Source: Epithemia pelagica
Taxonomy: Eukaryota; Bacillariophyta; Bacillariophyceae; Surirellales; Surirellaceae
Length of the DNA stretch: 64,000 bases
Assembly (NCBI GenBank): GCA_946965045.2
Contig: OX337236.1
Location: 992,001 to 1,056,000, forward strand
Reading direction: 5' to 3'
The first letter of the stretch is position 1; every line of letters begins with the position of its first letter. Of this stretch, positions 23,001 through 34,189 are shown piece after piece. A program made the position numbers and the translations under genes. The notes below the pieces were generated by a model that did not search any database, was not told where the DNA came from, and worked only from the letters and a program-made list of their open reading frames with translations.

Positions 23001-25663
23001 CGATTGTCTTGAGAGAGAGTTTTCGAAGATGGGGGCTGCGGCGGTCCTCCATGACTTTCAGAACGAAAAGAAGCTGATTCCTAAAGGAGAGAGCCAATGG
23101 CGATGACTCCGCGAACAGTGCAAGAAGCATTCGGTTGTATCCCTCGTCACTCAGAGGCTCTCCGTTTGGCTCAATCGAATCCCATTGGTTCACAAGCTCC
23201 GCAAGAACACGTTTCGCCTTGTGGTCCTCTGGATTCTTGGAGGTCTTAGCATGCAAATCATCCAGCCAAAGTGCGAAATGACACTGGACAGCTGTCTCTA
23301 TGCTATCAACACCCTTTCGGTGAGATAGGCTAGACAAGAATGCATGGCGCATGACGAAACGTTTGTCAATGATAGATGCATCACAGTCCAGCGCTCGCTG
23401 CTCTCGTTCCGATATACTAATCAGACGGCAGGAATCACATATCCACTCTTTCGGAACAGTTTCATTTCCTTGTCCAACACACTTGCCATGGAAAAAACGA
23501 CCGCAGTGGTCGCATCCAAGCAGAAAACAGTCACGGTCATCCGTTCCACAGTAGCACGATAACTGAATTTCGTCATCGTCTATATTATCCTTCCTCATTT
23601 GTTGTGTGATCGCAAGGGGTAAGTCAGTATGTGCCTTGAGAAGCCGCGCCTCGACGGCACAAATCCGTCCCAACAAGTCGAACGTCAGAGACAGGTACGT
23701 GTTCTCCGTTCCGCCGGAAGTAGAAACCTTCGCACTCGAAGAGCCCGCCTTTTGAATATCTTGGCGAAGGAGAGCCAAAAGTGCTGAAAGCAACATCTGA
23801 GAAGCAGCGTACTCAGGAATTATCAAAACAGAAAGGAGATCCTGAACCATATTTGACAGGAAAAACCGAAACTCATCAGAACCTCCACCAAACTTTGAAC
23901 GCTTACACCGCTTCAGGAGCTCAAAAACCAAGACGGATGAAAATCTCTGACAGTAGATCAATCCCGACGAATACTCAGTCTTCGCCGAAGGCTGTTCGAT
24001 AGCACCTTTCGCATATGTTGGACGGACAACACAACATTGGATCAAACTAATGAACAGAGCTGTCATCATTTGTATGCAGTGATCCTGTCCAATATCCCAG
24101 AAATTCTTCATCATGCTTCTGTTGAGGTGCCGCAGGCTCCTGGAAGAGGCCGACGCGTATCGCACACGGAACACACGAAGCGACCGCTTTGCTGTAGGAA
24201 GCCGAATCAAGATGGGCCAAATGTCTTCGAGAATCGCCTCACGGTGGTTGGGATAATGTGAAAACGCAGCCGAGAGAATGGCTATGCTTGACATCTGAAT
24301 CTGATGGCCTGGTGACACCAAGCCGAGTTTGCTGGGTTGGCAGTCAATCTCAAAAGCTTGTACCGCAGCATTTGTAACAAGAATGACTTGGTGGTCATCG
24401 GGCAACATGCTCTTTGTCAGAACCTCAATTCTTTCCATCATCACAAAGAACACTTGAAAGGTAGATTCAACGAACTTGTAGAGCCTACCGAGCTCCTTGG
24501 ACAGTATGTGGTCGAACCCATCTCGCGGAGTCGAGGAGCTACGTCGTCTCTTCTTGGATGGTGACGACAAAGGGTCGGTCTTCCGTTTCTCCTCCGGTGT
24601 TTGAAAAACCAAGTGTGCTGTTTGGTTAAGAGTGGGAACTACATGGACACGCAGGTGCAAGCGATAAAGTGAAATGATGGCCTGTAAGGCATCTTCATTC
24701 ACGGCCCGGCGATCCACACCTTTTGTGACTGCAATGCACAAGATTATGTTCGCCGCTTCGACTCCACTACGAAGAACCTGAACTCGATCCAAAGCACCTT
24801 CCGCGATCCACTGAGACGAGAAAGGGAAAGGGAACCGGTTAGGATTTAGCCGTCGCATTTTCATCTTGACATTGACAAAAAGGGGGGCTTACCTTTTGCA
24901 TCGCTTCTGCCGACTGTCCGTGTCGCTGATATAGCTGCGAAGCTATTTGGAACAAATCGAGAGATTCAGCTTCATGGACGTGTTTTTGTAGAATCAGCAC
25001 CAACGACGTCAAAGTGTCACCTTCTACACCTGCAAAGCCTTCCGCTTGAGAAGACCTGGAAGTTATCGTTGTTTGTTGGGCGCAAAGCAACGAGAGTTCG
25101 GTCATTTCCGCGGGAGTAAACAGAGTTGACCCAACCGATTCGTGAGCTTCCTCTCGCATTGAGTGCCTTTTCAGAATCAGCTCAATGCGCTCTGTGAACG
25201 ATGAAGAGAAGGATGCTTCCTGTTCTTCTTCATCTTCCATTCTGGAAGCTCTCTTTCGGAAGGAGTAAACTCCATCCATGACTTCAGACTCATTCAAAAC
25301 TTGAACTTCCCCGTCCTGATACTGAACCGAGTAGAGTCGTCCGTCATACCCATTTATACGGCCTTCCTTCCAGGAAGACGATAGGGCCGTGGATCCCTTG
25401 GAACGTTTTGTCAGCAACGGACTTCCAAGTGAAAAGCGAGGAGATAGCTTCACTGACTGTTGGTGTTGAGCTGCCATCACCTGCTGGCCAGGAGTATGAT
25501 AAGCTGACTGGTGGGGAAACTGTGACATCCTACTTCCTTCTTCCCTCGAGTGCTCCCGCACAAACCAAAGATGTCCAGTTGTTTCTTCCAACAAATGTGT
25601 GTTGCTGTCTTTATAACATCTCCCGTCTGGCAGCAAATTTTGAAGAAAACGCTTACTCTCCAT
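20094..25663 (-). CDS. SCC2: Cohesin loader SCC2/NIPBL (adherin)
   Basis: Loads cohesin onto chromatin with SCC4/MAU2. Exons inferred at 25663-24893, 24810-22141 and 22076-20094, all phase 0 with GTAAG/GTATG donors and CAG acceptors, giving about 1807 aa. The N-terminal part has a Ser-rich region and a Tudor-like stretch (GRINGYDGRLYSVQYQDGE). A PHD finger lies at about 672-722 (CYCGTDDRDCFLLGCDHC, then HGKC and WICDSC). HEAT-type helices follow, including SLVIMCLSDTGVSVRKRAVRIF in slightly altered form and the conserved adherin block after it. A PHD finger in SCC2 is known from plants, and the position here agrees. A possible 5' UTR intron ends CATAACAG immediately before the ATG. Head-to-head with the unknown gene at 25897. 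Confidence 0.92.
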
Positions 25664-25896
25664 CTGTTATGGAAAACAGTTTATAGTTGTTCCTAATTCC
25701 ATAATCATCCTTACCGCTCGAGCGTCATTTTTTGGCGAAGACATCTACTTACTCCCTAGATGGAATGGTTCTAAGCATGTATGCAAGAAATTTCGCCGTA
25801 GCCTAACTGGTGACGATAAGGCGAAATAAGTTGCATGGCGGATGGCAGCACACATGTCCAGGACGATGATTCTCGAGAACAACGAGCAGAAAGGCC

Positions 25897-27129
25897 ATGG
25901 AGGTTGTTGAGGGAGCAACGTTCGACTTCGGTGTTTTTCTGTTTTTCCTACAGCACCATTTGTCTGGATCTCTTGAATCGAACGTTACGGAAATTAGTTC
26001 GGGTGTTTCCTACTGGAGAAAGAAATGGGAAGACATTGATAGGACGAGTTCGTCTCCCTCTTGTTGCATGTTGGATGCAACTTTCGTATTCGACCCCAAT
26101 CCCGATGTATCGGGCACCAGTGCTCATGATGAGGGTTCCCGGAAGATAGAGCATTTCAAGACTACGTTTGACAAACACCTTTGCAGACTGTACCTAGGAG
26201 TCGTAGTAGCGCTTCCCACTGATGAAACACTTCCGTTCGGTTCAGTTTCTGGAAAACAAGGGAGATGTCATTACTATTACTGTCGCATGCAGGTACAAGC
26301 GGAAGACTTGAAATCTCATTTCTTGGACGTCGGATTTGATGTAGAACAATCAGATGTGTGGATCCTCGCGAAAACTATGTCCAAAGCTCTGATCGAGTTG
26401 TCATGCTCCGCTTCAAAGGTATCTTCATCACCGAATCTGCAAAACGGACATACGGGAGCACCGACTGCTAGTGAAGCAGATTCACCCCACTGTCCTACTA
26501 TCCCAAGTTTTAGTTTTGAGATTCCTTTATGTTACCGAGATTTCGATGATGATTGTGTTGCGAATCTTAAACTTACGACATGCACACACTGCAATTCGAA
26601 TGAAGTCTCTCATTTGACACCAGCAGTTTCCGACTTTTTCAGGTACAACTCTACGACTTCTCTCCCGAGTAACGAGAAAAAAGATATCTCTGACGAGAGA
26701 AATACCAACGGCGATAGTGATTTAGAGGAGACCACGAAGTCTCATCTACAAGCTGTGTGGAAAGAGGCAAGGCACCAATACATTATTCGTCGAAAGCAAA
26801 GTCTGACGGACCAGACTGAATATGAGACAAAGAACGCAACAAGTCGCTTTCCAAGCAGCGACAAGAACGAAAACGCAACAAAAACGGAGGCTCCTGAACT
26901 GCCGAACGCTGGAGCAACTCAACGAAAATTGGACGGAACCTTTCACATTTCAACCAGAGACAGTGTCACGGAATGTAAGAAAACTGCAATTACGAGTAAT
27001 GGTGTGGAATTATCGAATCGTCCTGTATCACGCCAATCACCCCCTGTTCGAAAGAAGCCTCGAGTTCATTATCGAGTCTCGAGGAAGAAGAAACCTGGAA
27101 GCAGATACGCAGGATCCGAGCAAACGTAG
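25897..27129 (+). CDS. Hypothetical protein, 410 aa
   Basis: Unrecognised. The N-terminal half (about 1-175) looks like a folded domain: MEVVEGATFDFGVFLFFLQH, YWRKKWEDIDRT, a Cys/Leu segment and CRLYLGVVVALP, ending in VWILAKTMSKALIELSC. The middle contains CTHCN and acidic Ser/Thr-rich sequence. The C-terminal quarter is very basic (KKPRVHYRVSRKKKPGSRY), suggesting nuclear or nucleic-acid association. From about 26822 a second frame is also open and not obviously worse (residues such as MVWNYRIVLYHANHPLFE), so a small intron or frameshift near 26800 cannot be excluded. It shares a 233-bp upstream region with SCC2. A DNA-repair scaffold is a guess only. Confidence 0.6.
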   Translation: MEVVEGATFDFGVFLFFLQHHLSGSLESNVTEISSGVSYWRKKWEDIDRTSSSPSCCMLDATFVFDPNPDVSGTSAHDEGSRKIEHFKTTFDKHLCRLYLGVVVALPTDETLPFGSVSGKQGRCHYYYCRMQVQAEDLKSHFLDVGFDVEQSDVWILAKTMSKALIELSCSASKVSSSPNLQNGHTGAPTASEADSPHCPTIPSFSFEIPLCYRDFDDDCVANLKLTTCTHCNSNEVSHLTPAVSDFFRYNSTTSLPSNEKKDISDERNTNGDSDLEETTKSHLQAVWKEARHQYIIRRKQSLTDQTEYETKNATSRFPSSDKNENATKTEAPELPNAGATQRKLDGTFHISTRDSVTECKKTAITSNGVELSNRPVSRQSPPVRKKPRVHYRVSRKKKPGSRYAGSEQT

Positions 27130-27268
27130 ACAACGCACCTTCCTAGTGGGGACTGAGTGACTTAACTTTTATATGGATATCATGATAGGAGTGCTCAGTT
27201 TGCACGATGGGTGAACTCCGCAACAGTCGAGAAGTCTGCTCGAGATGTGGTCACCACAGGAAACTTTT

Positions 27269-30200
27269 TCATTCTGCTGTCGCGGATTGCATCATGTCAT
27301 CCTCCCGTCTGTTTTTGTGATAGAGGCGGAGGCCTTCTATCATATCTTTAACATCGAAGTCTTCGGCATCGCCATCGTCATAGTTAACATACCATAGCGC
27401 ATCATTTTCCCCCTCAGCTGATGGCGGTTGATATTTTGTGATTGTGCCAAAGAAGATATCACCATCAAAATCTTCGAATGACTTAGCAACCCGCCAATTG
27501 ATGAACTTTCTGGGATTCCGCAAAACCTCAGATTGGCTACGTGGTGGTTTCGTCGCAGTGCGATTTGTAGAACCATTTGGTGACTTAATGGTAACTGTTT
27601 CTTGCCGTTCCACAGAGCTGTCGTGTTCGCCAGTGTCTTCTCCGGGTGCAGTTCCAGCCTCTTCAGATGATTCGAGCTTTTCCTTCGACAATTTTTCTCG
27701 GCCGCTTTCCGGTATCGATGCCAGTGTCGTGTTTATTTCAGATGATTCGAGTTTCGAGCTTTCATTTTCTGGATTTGATTCCGGTGCAAGGGTTGGTTCA
27801 GATGATTTGAGCTTCGACCTTTGATCTGACGGCATCTCCGACGACTTTGTTACACTGCCTTCAGGTATAGATTTGGGTACTGTGCTTACTTCGGACGTTT
27901 CGAAATTTATACTTTCATGTGACGACTTTGTAACCGCGCCATCTGTTGCCGATTCGTGCGAAGTGATCACTTCCGACGAATCTAACTTGGAGCGTTCACG
28001 TGACGACTTGGCTGCGGACTTTGGAACAACACCATGGGGTGGCGATTCGGGCGCCGCGATTCTTTCCGATGATTCGGGCATCAAACTTTCATTTGACGAC
28101 TTGGCTGACGGCCTCGGAACAACTCCATCGGTTATCGATTCGTGCGCCGCGATAACTTCAGATGCTTTTGGCGTCGAACTTTCATTTGACGGCTTTGCTG
28201 GTAACTTTGTAGCACCGCCTTCCGGCATCGATCCATGCGTCGTACTGACGTTGATGGTTTCTCCAGTTCTTCTATTTGCTGGACTTCGGCCAAGAGCAAT
28301 CTCCATCAGTTCAGCCCTCGACGGGGGGAGACTAGATACTTTCTGAACCTTCCGAGAGTCTTCACTTCCGCACTTAAGCGGATCCAGAGGTCTTTTCAGT
28401 GAAGAGCTATCAGTTGAATCTTGATTCTGAATTGGTAGCACTTGTCCGTTCTGAGTTTTCATCGCGTCTTTTCTTGTGACTTCCTTGTATTTCGACGCCA
28501 GCTCAGGGACAATGTTCCTCATGTTGAGGACTGCCTGCTTCGCCCGATCTGTTTGAGATTTCAGGGCTGTCACTTCCTCGTCCTGATCAGACGAAAGACG
28601 ACTGCTGTCTTCTCCCGTACTTGCGTAGTCGATTAGGTAGTCTAGCAGAGAACATTCAAGTATTACAGTTAGGTGCCAGATGATCGAGCCCATCGTGTAC
28701 GTACAGGGTTCCAAGACTTACCGAATAGAGTTGTAGCGGCCACCTCTTCCGTCTCGCCATTATCGTACTTGATCTTGAATATATCTTTCATCAGAATCGC
28801 GGAATTGTCGCGCTTAAGGTCGAATACTGTTCCTTGTATACGTGGGACCATTCCGTCGGAAGACTCGTTCTTCTTCGGTTGGATAACACGGGTTCCTAGC
28901 AGGTCATGTCTTATTTTTTCCAGCTTTGACAATTGGGTAAGTGGCAAAGTTTTTGATTTCAATAGGAAATGAACGGCTTTTGACGACAAATTCTTTTCCG
29001 TCACTACCTCAACCTGCTCCATTGTCTTTCCGTGTTCTTTGTTTGGTTCCAGAATGTACGAAAAATGTCGATTCAAAAGCTTCACGATGTATTCAAAATC
29101 GCCACCAGTCACAACAACTCTGAGCGGAGGATGCTTCAACGAAGAATCTTCTGTCGCGGCTTTACCCTGTTTCTTTTCTTCTTCCTCCCACTCCTTATGA
29201 ACTTTATCCACCCAACTTGCAATCACCCGGGACAAACTCCAAGCCATTTCACTTAACATACCAACCACCATGGCATCTACAGCCGACCCACCGGCGAGAC
29301 TGGAAAGAGGTCTCTTCCTGCGCTCACATTCTGCCATACGCATCTTAATATCATCGGGTTCGATTTGGGGGAGGGCTCCTGTGAACTCGCACAAAGCCGC
29401 ACATTTGGCTTTTATCCCAAGAGTTATTCCACCTGAGCCCATAAATTTACCGTTTGCATTGGTTGCTGTCCACGTAAGCGCTGTTCCACCGTCCACAACC
29501 AGTACAGCTTTACCATAAATGTGTGTGGCAGCATACAAGTTCGCACATCGGTCGACGCCAACACTGGGATACAACGCGTGGTCAGAACTGCTAAAGAAAT
29601 CGTTGGATTGTAGTTGGTGAAGTCGATGAGGAACTGATTGAAGCAAAAGCTGTATTCGATCGGCCGCTTCCTGATTAGTGCTCATGAGGTAGATGTCGAT
29701 GTAAGGGATACGATTGCGCGACAGGAAACTTTGTAACTTGGATTGACTACCGTTTTTTGCTCCATCCCGCCCACACAACTGTTCACGAACTCTGGGAGGC
29801 ATCCATGTTACGAAGAAACCTTCGCGAGTAGAAGTAGGAGAATCAAAATGCTTAGTTCTGGAGAGCCAAAAAGCACAAGTTTCGAAAGGCGAAAGGAAAG
29901 ACATTCAGCGTTAGTCATAATTTCATAGCAAATCAGAAAACAATTCGACAGCGAAATCAACGGAAGATGGTACCGGTACCAAAGGCGGACAAGAGAAAAC
30001 TGTCTGCAAGACAAACAAGAGGCAAAAATAGCCACTTACTTCCAAAATGTATGAGCGGCAAATCCTTCCTTAAAACCCTCGTGAAAACCCCAATGAAGTC
30101 GCGAATTGCCACAAGAAATAGATATAACATGTTTCGATTCTGGATGGGGGCAGCTTTGGGGCCAAGACGTCGTTTTAATGGGCTTATCACATTCGATTTC

Positions 30201-30293
30201 TGACGGGTTCGCAGCTCGAGTCGCCGCATTAGTAGATACGCTTGCCTCCGTTCTCGAGAGTTGCTCTCCCGAGGATCGTTGCAAGGCCTCCAT
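27269..30293 (-). CDS. Type III pantothenate kinase (CoaX) fused to Tudor-like domains
   Basis: Exons inferred at 30293-30040, 29857-28722 and 28641-27269 (phases 2 and 1 restored), about 920 aa. CoaX phosphorylates pantothenate in the first step of CoA synthesis. Exon 1 carries the nucleotide-binding start VISISCGNSRLHWGFHEG, where the usual first Asp is replaced as in cyanobacterial members as I recall them. Exon 2 has VLVVDGGTALTWTATN (about 200), GSGGITLGIKAKCAAL, GALPQI, GSAVDAMVVGML and VVVTGGDFEYIVKLL. After the kinase comes a Tudor-like unit (IFKIKYDNGETEEVAATTLF, about 440-465). Then follow a long degenerate Ser/Glu repeat region (repeats of the KSSNESLMPESSE type) and a C-terminal Tudor/agenet-like unit (GDIFFGTI, WYVNYDDGDAEDFD, about 840-905). 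Head-to-head with TOP6B. The fusion is unusual; see findings. Confidence 0.85.
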
Positions 30294-30633
30294 CTTATCA
30301 GGTACAGAGCGCTTCTTTGTCGTTGCACAAAAATCCGTGAAGAATGGAGGCCTGAAGATCTGGATATACGCTCTAGCGTTAATACTTATTACAGATAAAA
30401 AAGGAGTTGTGCTTGAAAGTCCAACTCCGCCTGGGATTGGGAGCGCAGCACAACTGACTCTGACTGACTGTCGGTAAACCGCACCACGACTTCGTATCTA
30501 CTCCCGCGGGACACAGAATGTCCCTTGGTCACGACGCGGCATGCTCGAAGCGCCAGTCGGTCATTCTTTGGAACACACCGTCACAACACAGAGCATCAAC
30601 ACCAGAGAGGTTCCGTGGGTGACCAATAGAACC
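30294..30633. promoter_or_regulatory. Shared upstream region of CoaX-Tudor and TOP6B
   Basis: 340 bp (or 247 bp if TOP6B starts at 30541) between divergent starts. AT-rich around 30370-30400. The frame across it (30106-30477) has no conserved content. Role by position. Confidence 0.4.
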
Positions 30634-33587
30634 ATGGCATTGCGAACTTTCCGATTCAATCCCTCTCTAGGGGGGTTCGGACGAGAGTCGTCTTCCTCTT
30701 CTCAAAAGAGCAACTTCCTTGGGTCAGGTTCCATTATAGAACAAGGCAATCTAACGGAAGTCGGCAATGACGATAATGAGCATGAAGAAGAGGTCATGGA
30801 GGCGGACGCCTTTGCGCAGATCGTAAAGGAGCTTGTCGACAATGCCATGGATGCATGTCGATCATCCTGCCCACAAAACAAAAATGACACACAGAAAAGC
30901 AGCAGTCGTCCAGGGGTAACGAAACCCACCAAGAAAGAGAAGAAAGGGCAAGGAAAGAAAAAGGGCAACGCCGGCAAATCCCTTCCTGAGTTAGATCCTA
31001 CCACCCAACGCCGCGTCATCGTCAAAATTGTCCCCGAGGACATTGCTCCATCTCTTCAATCTAAGACTTCCGCAAGGGAAGGTAAAAATGAAAAAACCAG
31101 TCAAGCTGCACTTTCTTCTGGACCAGCCCCGCGGGAATTGGTGCGTGTCGTTGTCACCGATAATGGATGTGGCATGAGAGACATTCAATCTTGTGTCGAT
31201 CCCTTTTATACAAACAAGGCCCATAATAGTTCCCGATGGAGCAGCAATGATTCTGCTTCTGCTGTAGGAAACGACGTAGAGAAAAAGAAAGGAAAGAATG
31301 GACATCTTGCCGCCACCTGCAACCGTAACAACACAGCAGGTCGATATGGTATTGGGCTCACTCGTAAGTACAACGTATGCAAAAATCAGGATTCGAACAG
31401 TACTTTGGCTGACGCCGTGTCTTGTCTAATCTTCGGTTCCACGTTTTGGCGTTGTCTGACTCAGTATGTTTGCTGCACGCCCAGCGTCTTGTTCCCCATT
31501 CTAGGGCATCCATTCAATCGGCCACAGCAGAGGACCCCAATTTCACACATGTTCAATGTTGGGTTGATACGGAGGGCGATGCCGTCCGATGTTGGCCGGC
31601 CACAAACGAAAAAGATGGGAAAGTGATGGATCCAAGGCGCAAGACTTTTGCCCGTGAAAGTGGCACCTCCATCTCATTGTTGTTGCCCGGCGGTTCCACG
31701 GCAGAGGCTGCATGGCCTCGACTGGCATCGTACTTTTCCAAGTTCCAGTTGAGTTTGGACCTGCCGTGTTCCCTTGAAGTGCTTGCCCCCTCTCTGTCGC
31801 ACACGCCCCTCTACGTTCAGCCCGTCCATGAGGAAGGATCAACAAATATACATGAAACAGGTTGCAAGGACGACGATGATAGTAGTCATTCGGCAAAAGA
31901 AACCCTTTGCTTGTTCAAAAATGTCATGGATGAGGGCGAAATTCCAAAAGCCAGCTCTTCTCAGCAGAAAGCCAGCTCTCCACTAGTCTGCGATAACGAA
32001 TTCAGGGACTGGATTGATCCCATGGACTTGCGAGTTCCTTCCCAACGGCAGCAACAAGGGACTGAGGACGATTTCGGTGATTGGATCGATCCCATGAAAC
32101 TGCCGATCGAGAAAGATAATAAATTCACTTCCAAGACTGTTCACAAAGTTTCCCAAACGACCTCAGCTTCTCAGAGTGACAGCGATTCCTCGTGTTCTAT
32201 TTCAAACAAAAGAAAGACTCAACAGCAAAGAAAGGTGTCTCCGCAAGAACTGGTCCGTTCACGACTTCGCCGAGCGGCGCAAAAGTACTTGGGAAAGGAT
32301 GTTGCGCTAGAGAATATTGCATGTGCAACCGTTCCGATTCGCCAAGTGATATCTTCTTTCAACACAACTACACCAGGGCAGATTCAACCGGTAGAGGAAC
32401 AACCACAGCTTGAAATCGCTTTGATCGTTCATAACCAGCCACAAGACGAATCTCCCGACATCTCTAATGAAGACTGTGATGATGGTATTGTCCGAAGGGG
32501 AGCGGCTGCCACCATGAGTTTGATCCGACTGGTGAATGCCGTGCCTCTGCTTGACAGCGCCCAAGCAGTTGCATGTGGCTTAGTCCAAGGGCTGTTGGAC
32601 ATGCAAAAAATATGGAACTCGTTTGGGCTTACAGTCACACCAAATCCGGATCGTCGATGGGACAGTTCCTGTTTGCCGATATATGAGGTAAGGGATAGCG
32701 ATCAAGTAGCACCGTTTTTCCATACACACCACACGCATAAGCTGTACGAACAAGAAAACGTTGATACAACCTTGGTATCCGAGGACGAGGACGAAGAGGA
32801 AAGTACAGAAGGCGAAGTTTCTGAGTCTGTGAAGGTGCGTTCGCCCCGTCGCCGTCGCCGAGCCAATACCCATCAGGGTAGAAGAGGGTTGCTTCCAGCA
32901 AACAGTCGTTTGGGACATATACTCGTAATTTGTCAGTTACAAGCAAATCCCACAAAACTACCCCTGCCAACCTTGTGTAAAGGACGGCTACCCCTGGATG
33001 ATGGTCCTCTCATGACAGCGTTCCAAGTTGCAACAACGCGATGCTTGAGGCAGTTGCAAATCAGCAACCCTGCTTTGTTTCTCACGACCAAGCAACTGAA
33101 AACTGTGGAACGAAACATTCAATTTGTCCCCTCGTTGGCCGTAGCTGTTGCTTCTATTGTCACACACTCAACCTCCTACCATCCTGTCATTGATCGATAT
33201 ATGACAAAAAGTCAGGAAGGGAGAAAGGTTAATGGAAACGAAACGAGCAGCAAAGATAGACTTGTTGATTCCATGATACAATCCCTGATTGAAGAGCGCC
33301 TTCGGAGAAACATTGCCCAAAATACACGTCAGAAAGCGGACACGAAGTCAAAAGCAAAGAAGAAAGCAAAGGTAGATGGCGACAGAGAAGACAGTGTGAC
33401 GGTCGATCAAGGTCGTGATATCTACGAAGGCGAACCAGGCCAAGAGACCCCACGGACACAGGACGGTGGCTTCCCTCGAGCAAAGTCACACCAGCAGCGC
33501 CATTCTCTTCATAGGAGAATGGCAAAGGAAAAGAAAGGCAAGGAGAATGCTCACCAACATGGATCAATTCAAGTATCGGGATGCTGA
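30634..33587 (+). CDS. TOP6B: DNA topoisomerase VI subunit B
   Basis: ATPase subunit of the type IIB topoisomerase, which pairs with a SPO11-like A subunit and in plants is needed for endoreduplication. Exons inferred at 30634-31363 and 31465-33587, about 950 aa. ACCATGGC at 30634 is the better start; an upstream in-frame ATG is at 30541. GHKL motifs: N box FAQIVKELVDNAMDAC (about 60-75), G1 VTDNGCGM, DPFYTNKA and G2 AGRYGIGLT. The intron follows directly, and splicing restores LCLLHAQRLVPHSRASIQSA, a conserved TOP6B block. The protein is larger than the roughly 650 aa of plant TOP6B because of a Lys-rich insertion between N and G1, an acidic insertion at about 400-500 with a repeated DWIDPM motif, and a basic tail (KKGKENAHQH). 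Intact ATPase motifs favour TOP6B over the degenerate meiotic MTOPVIB. Confidence 0.92.
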
Positions 33588-34189
33588 ATGTAGAACAGAT
33601 AATGAGTACACCAACGGAGACCAGTGTCATGTATTTGATAATGACTCTGGTGGCAGCAACCTGCTTCTGTCAAAGTCATGGGATCGGATTGACTCCAAGA
33701 AAATGACTCCTGTAAGGAAATGTGAAAAGAAGAGGAGAAAATGAAGCGCGTAGTCTATCAGTGTTACCTCTGTGAGAAGTATCTCCAGAAGCACCTGAAG
33801 ACAGCTCTAGGGAGACCGTCAATCCAAGAGATTCTGTAATTAACGCAAGAAGAGCCAAAACAACAGGGAGCACTATGGTGCTTGTGATTTCTTTGTCGCC
33901 GACATAGGCTTCCGATAGGAAGTGTGATATCTTGTGTCGACAAATCTCGATAGACTCCTCTAAACCAAGACAGAAGAGAATATTTATTCCTTGACTGCGA
34001 TTTTCTTGCTCTGAAGCGCTCCTTGACTTGAATTCAGGCGCGAAAACTGAATCCAATGCATGGAATCAACTCTCGTCTCAAATACAATCTCGTAGTACTC
34101 AACTTCAGCCTAAAGATTCAGCACTTATGTCGTCTCTTCAAGACCTTGGAAAAAGAATTAACACCATGAACTGAGGTTCTACTTTCAGC
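33588..34189. other. Convergent intergenic region with weak ORFs
   Basis: About 600 bp between convergent TOP6B and the SGNH-like gene. A minus-strand frame 33676-34056 (126 aa) has a hydrophobic stretch (TIVLPVVLALLALITESLGL) but no good start context or known family. It could be a small membrane protein or chance. Confidence 0.35.

Noticed and set aside
27438-28346. Two long plus-strand ORFs with Asp/Ser repeats
   Set aside because: Antisense of the degenerate Ser/Glu repeat region of the CoaX-Tudor gene, which is supported by splicing and domains at both ends.
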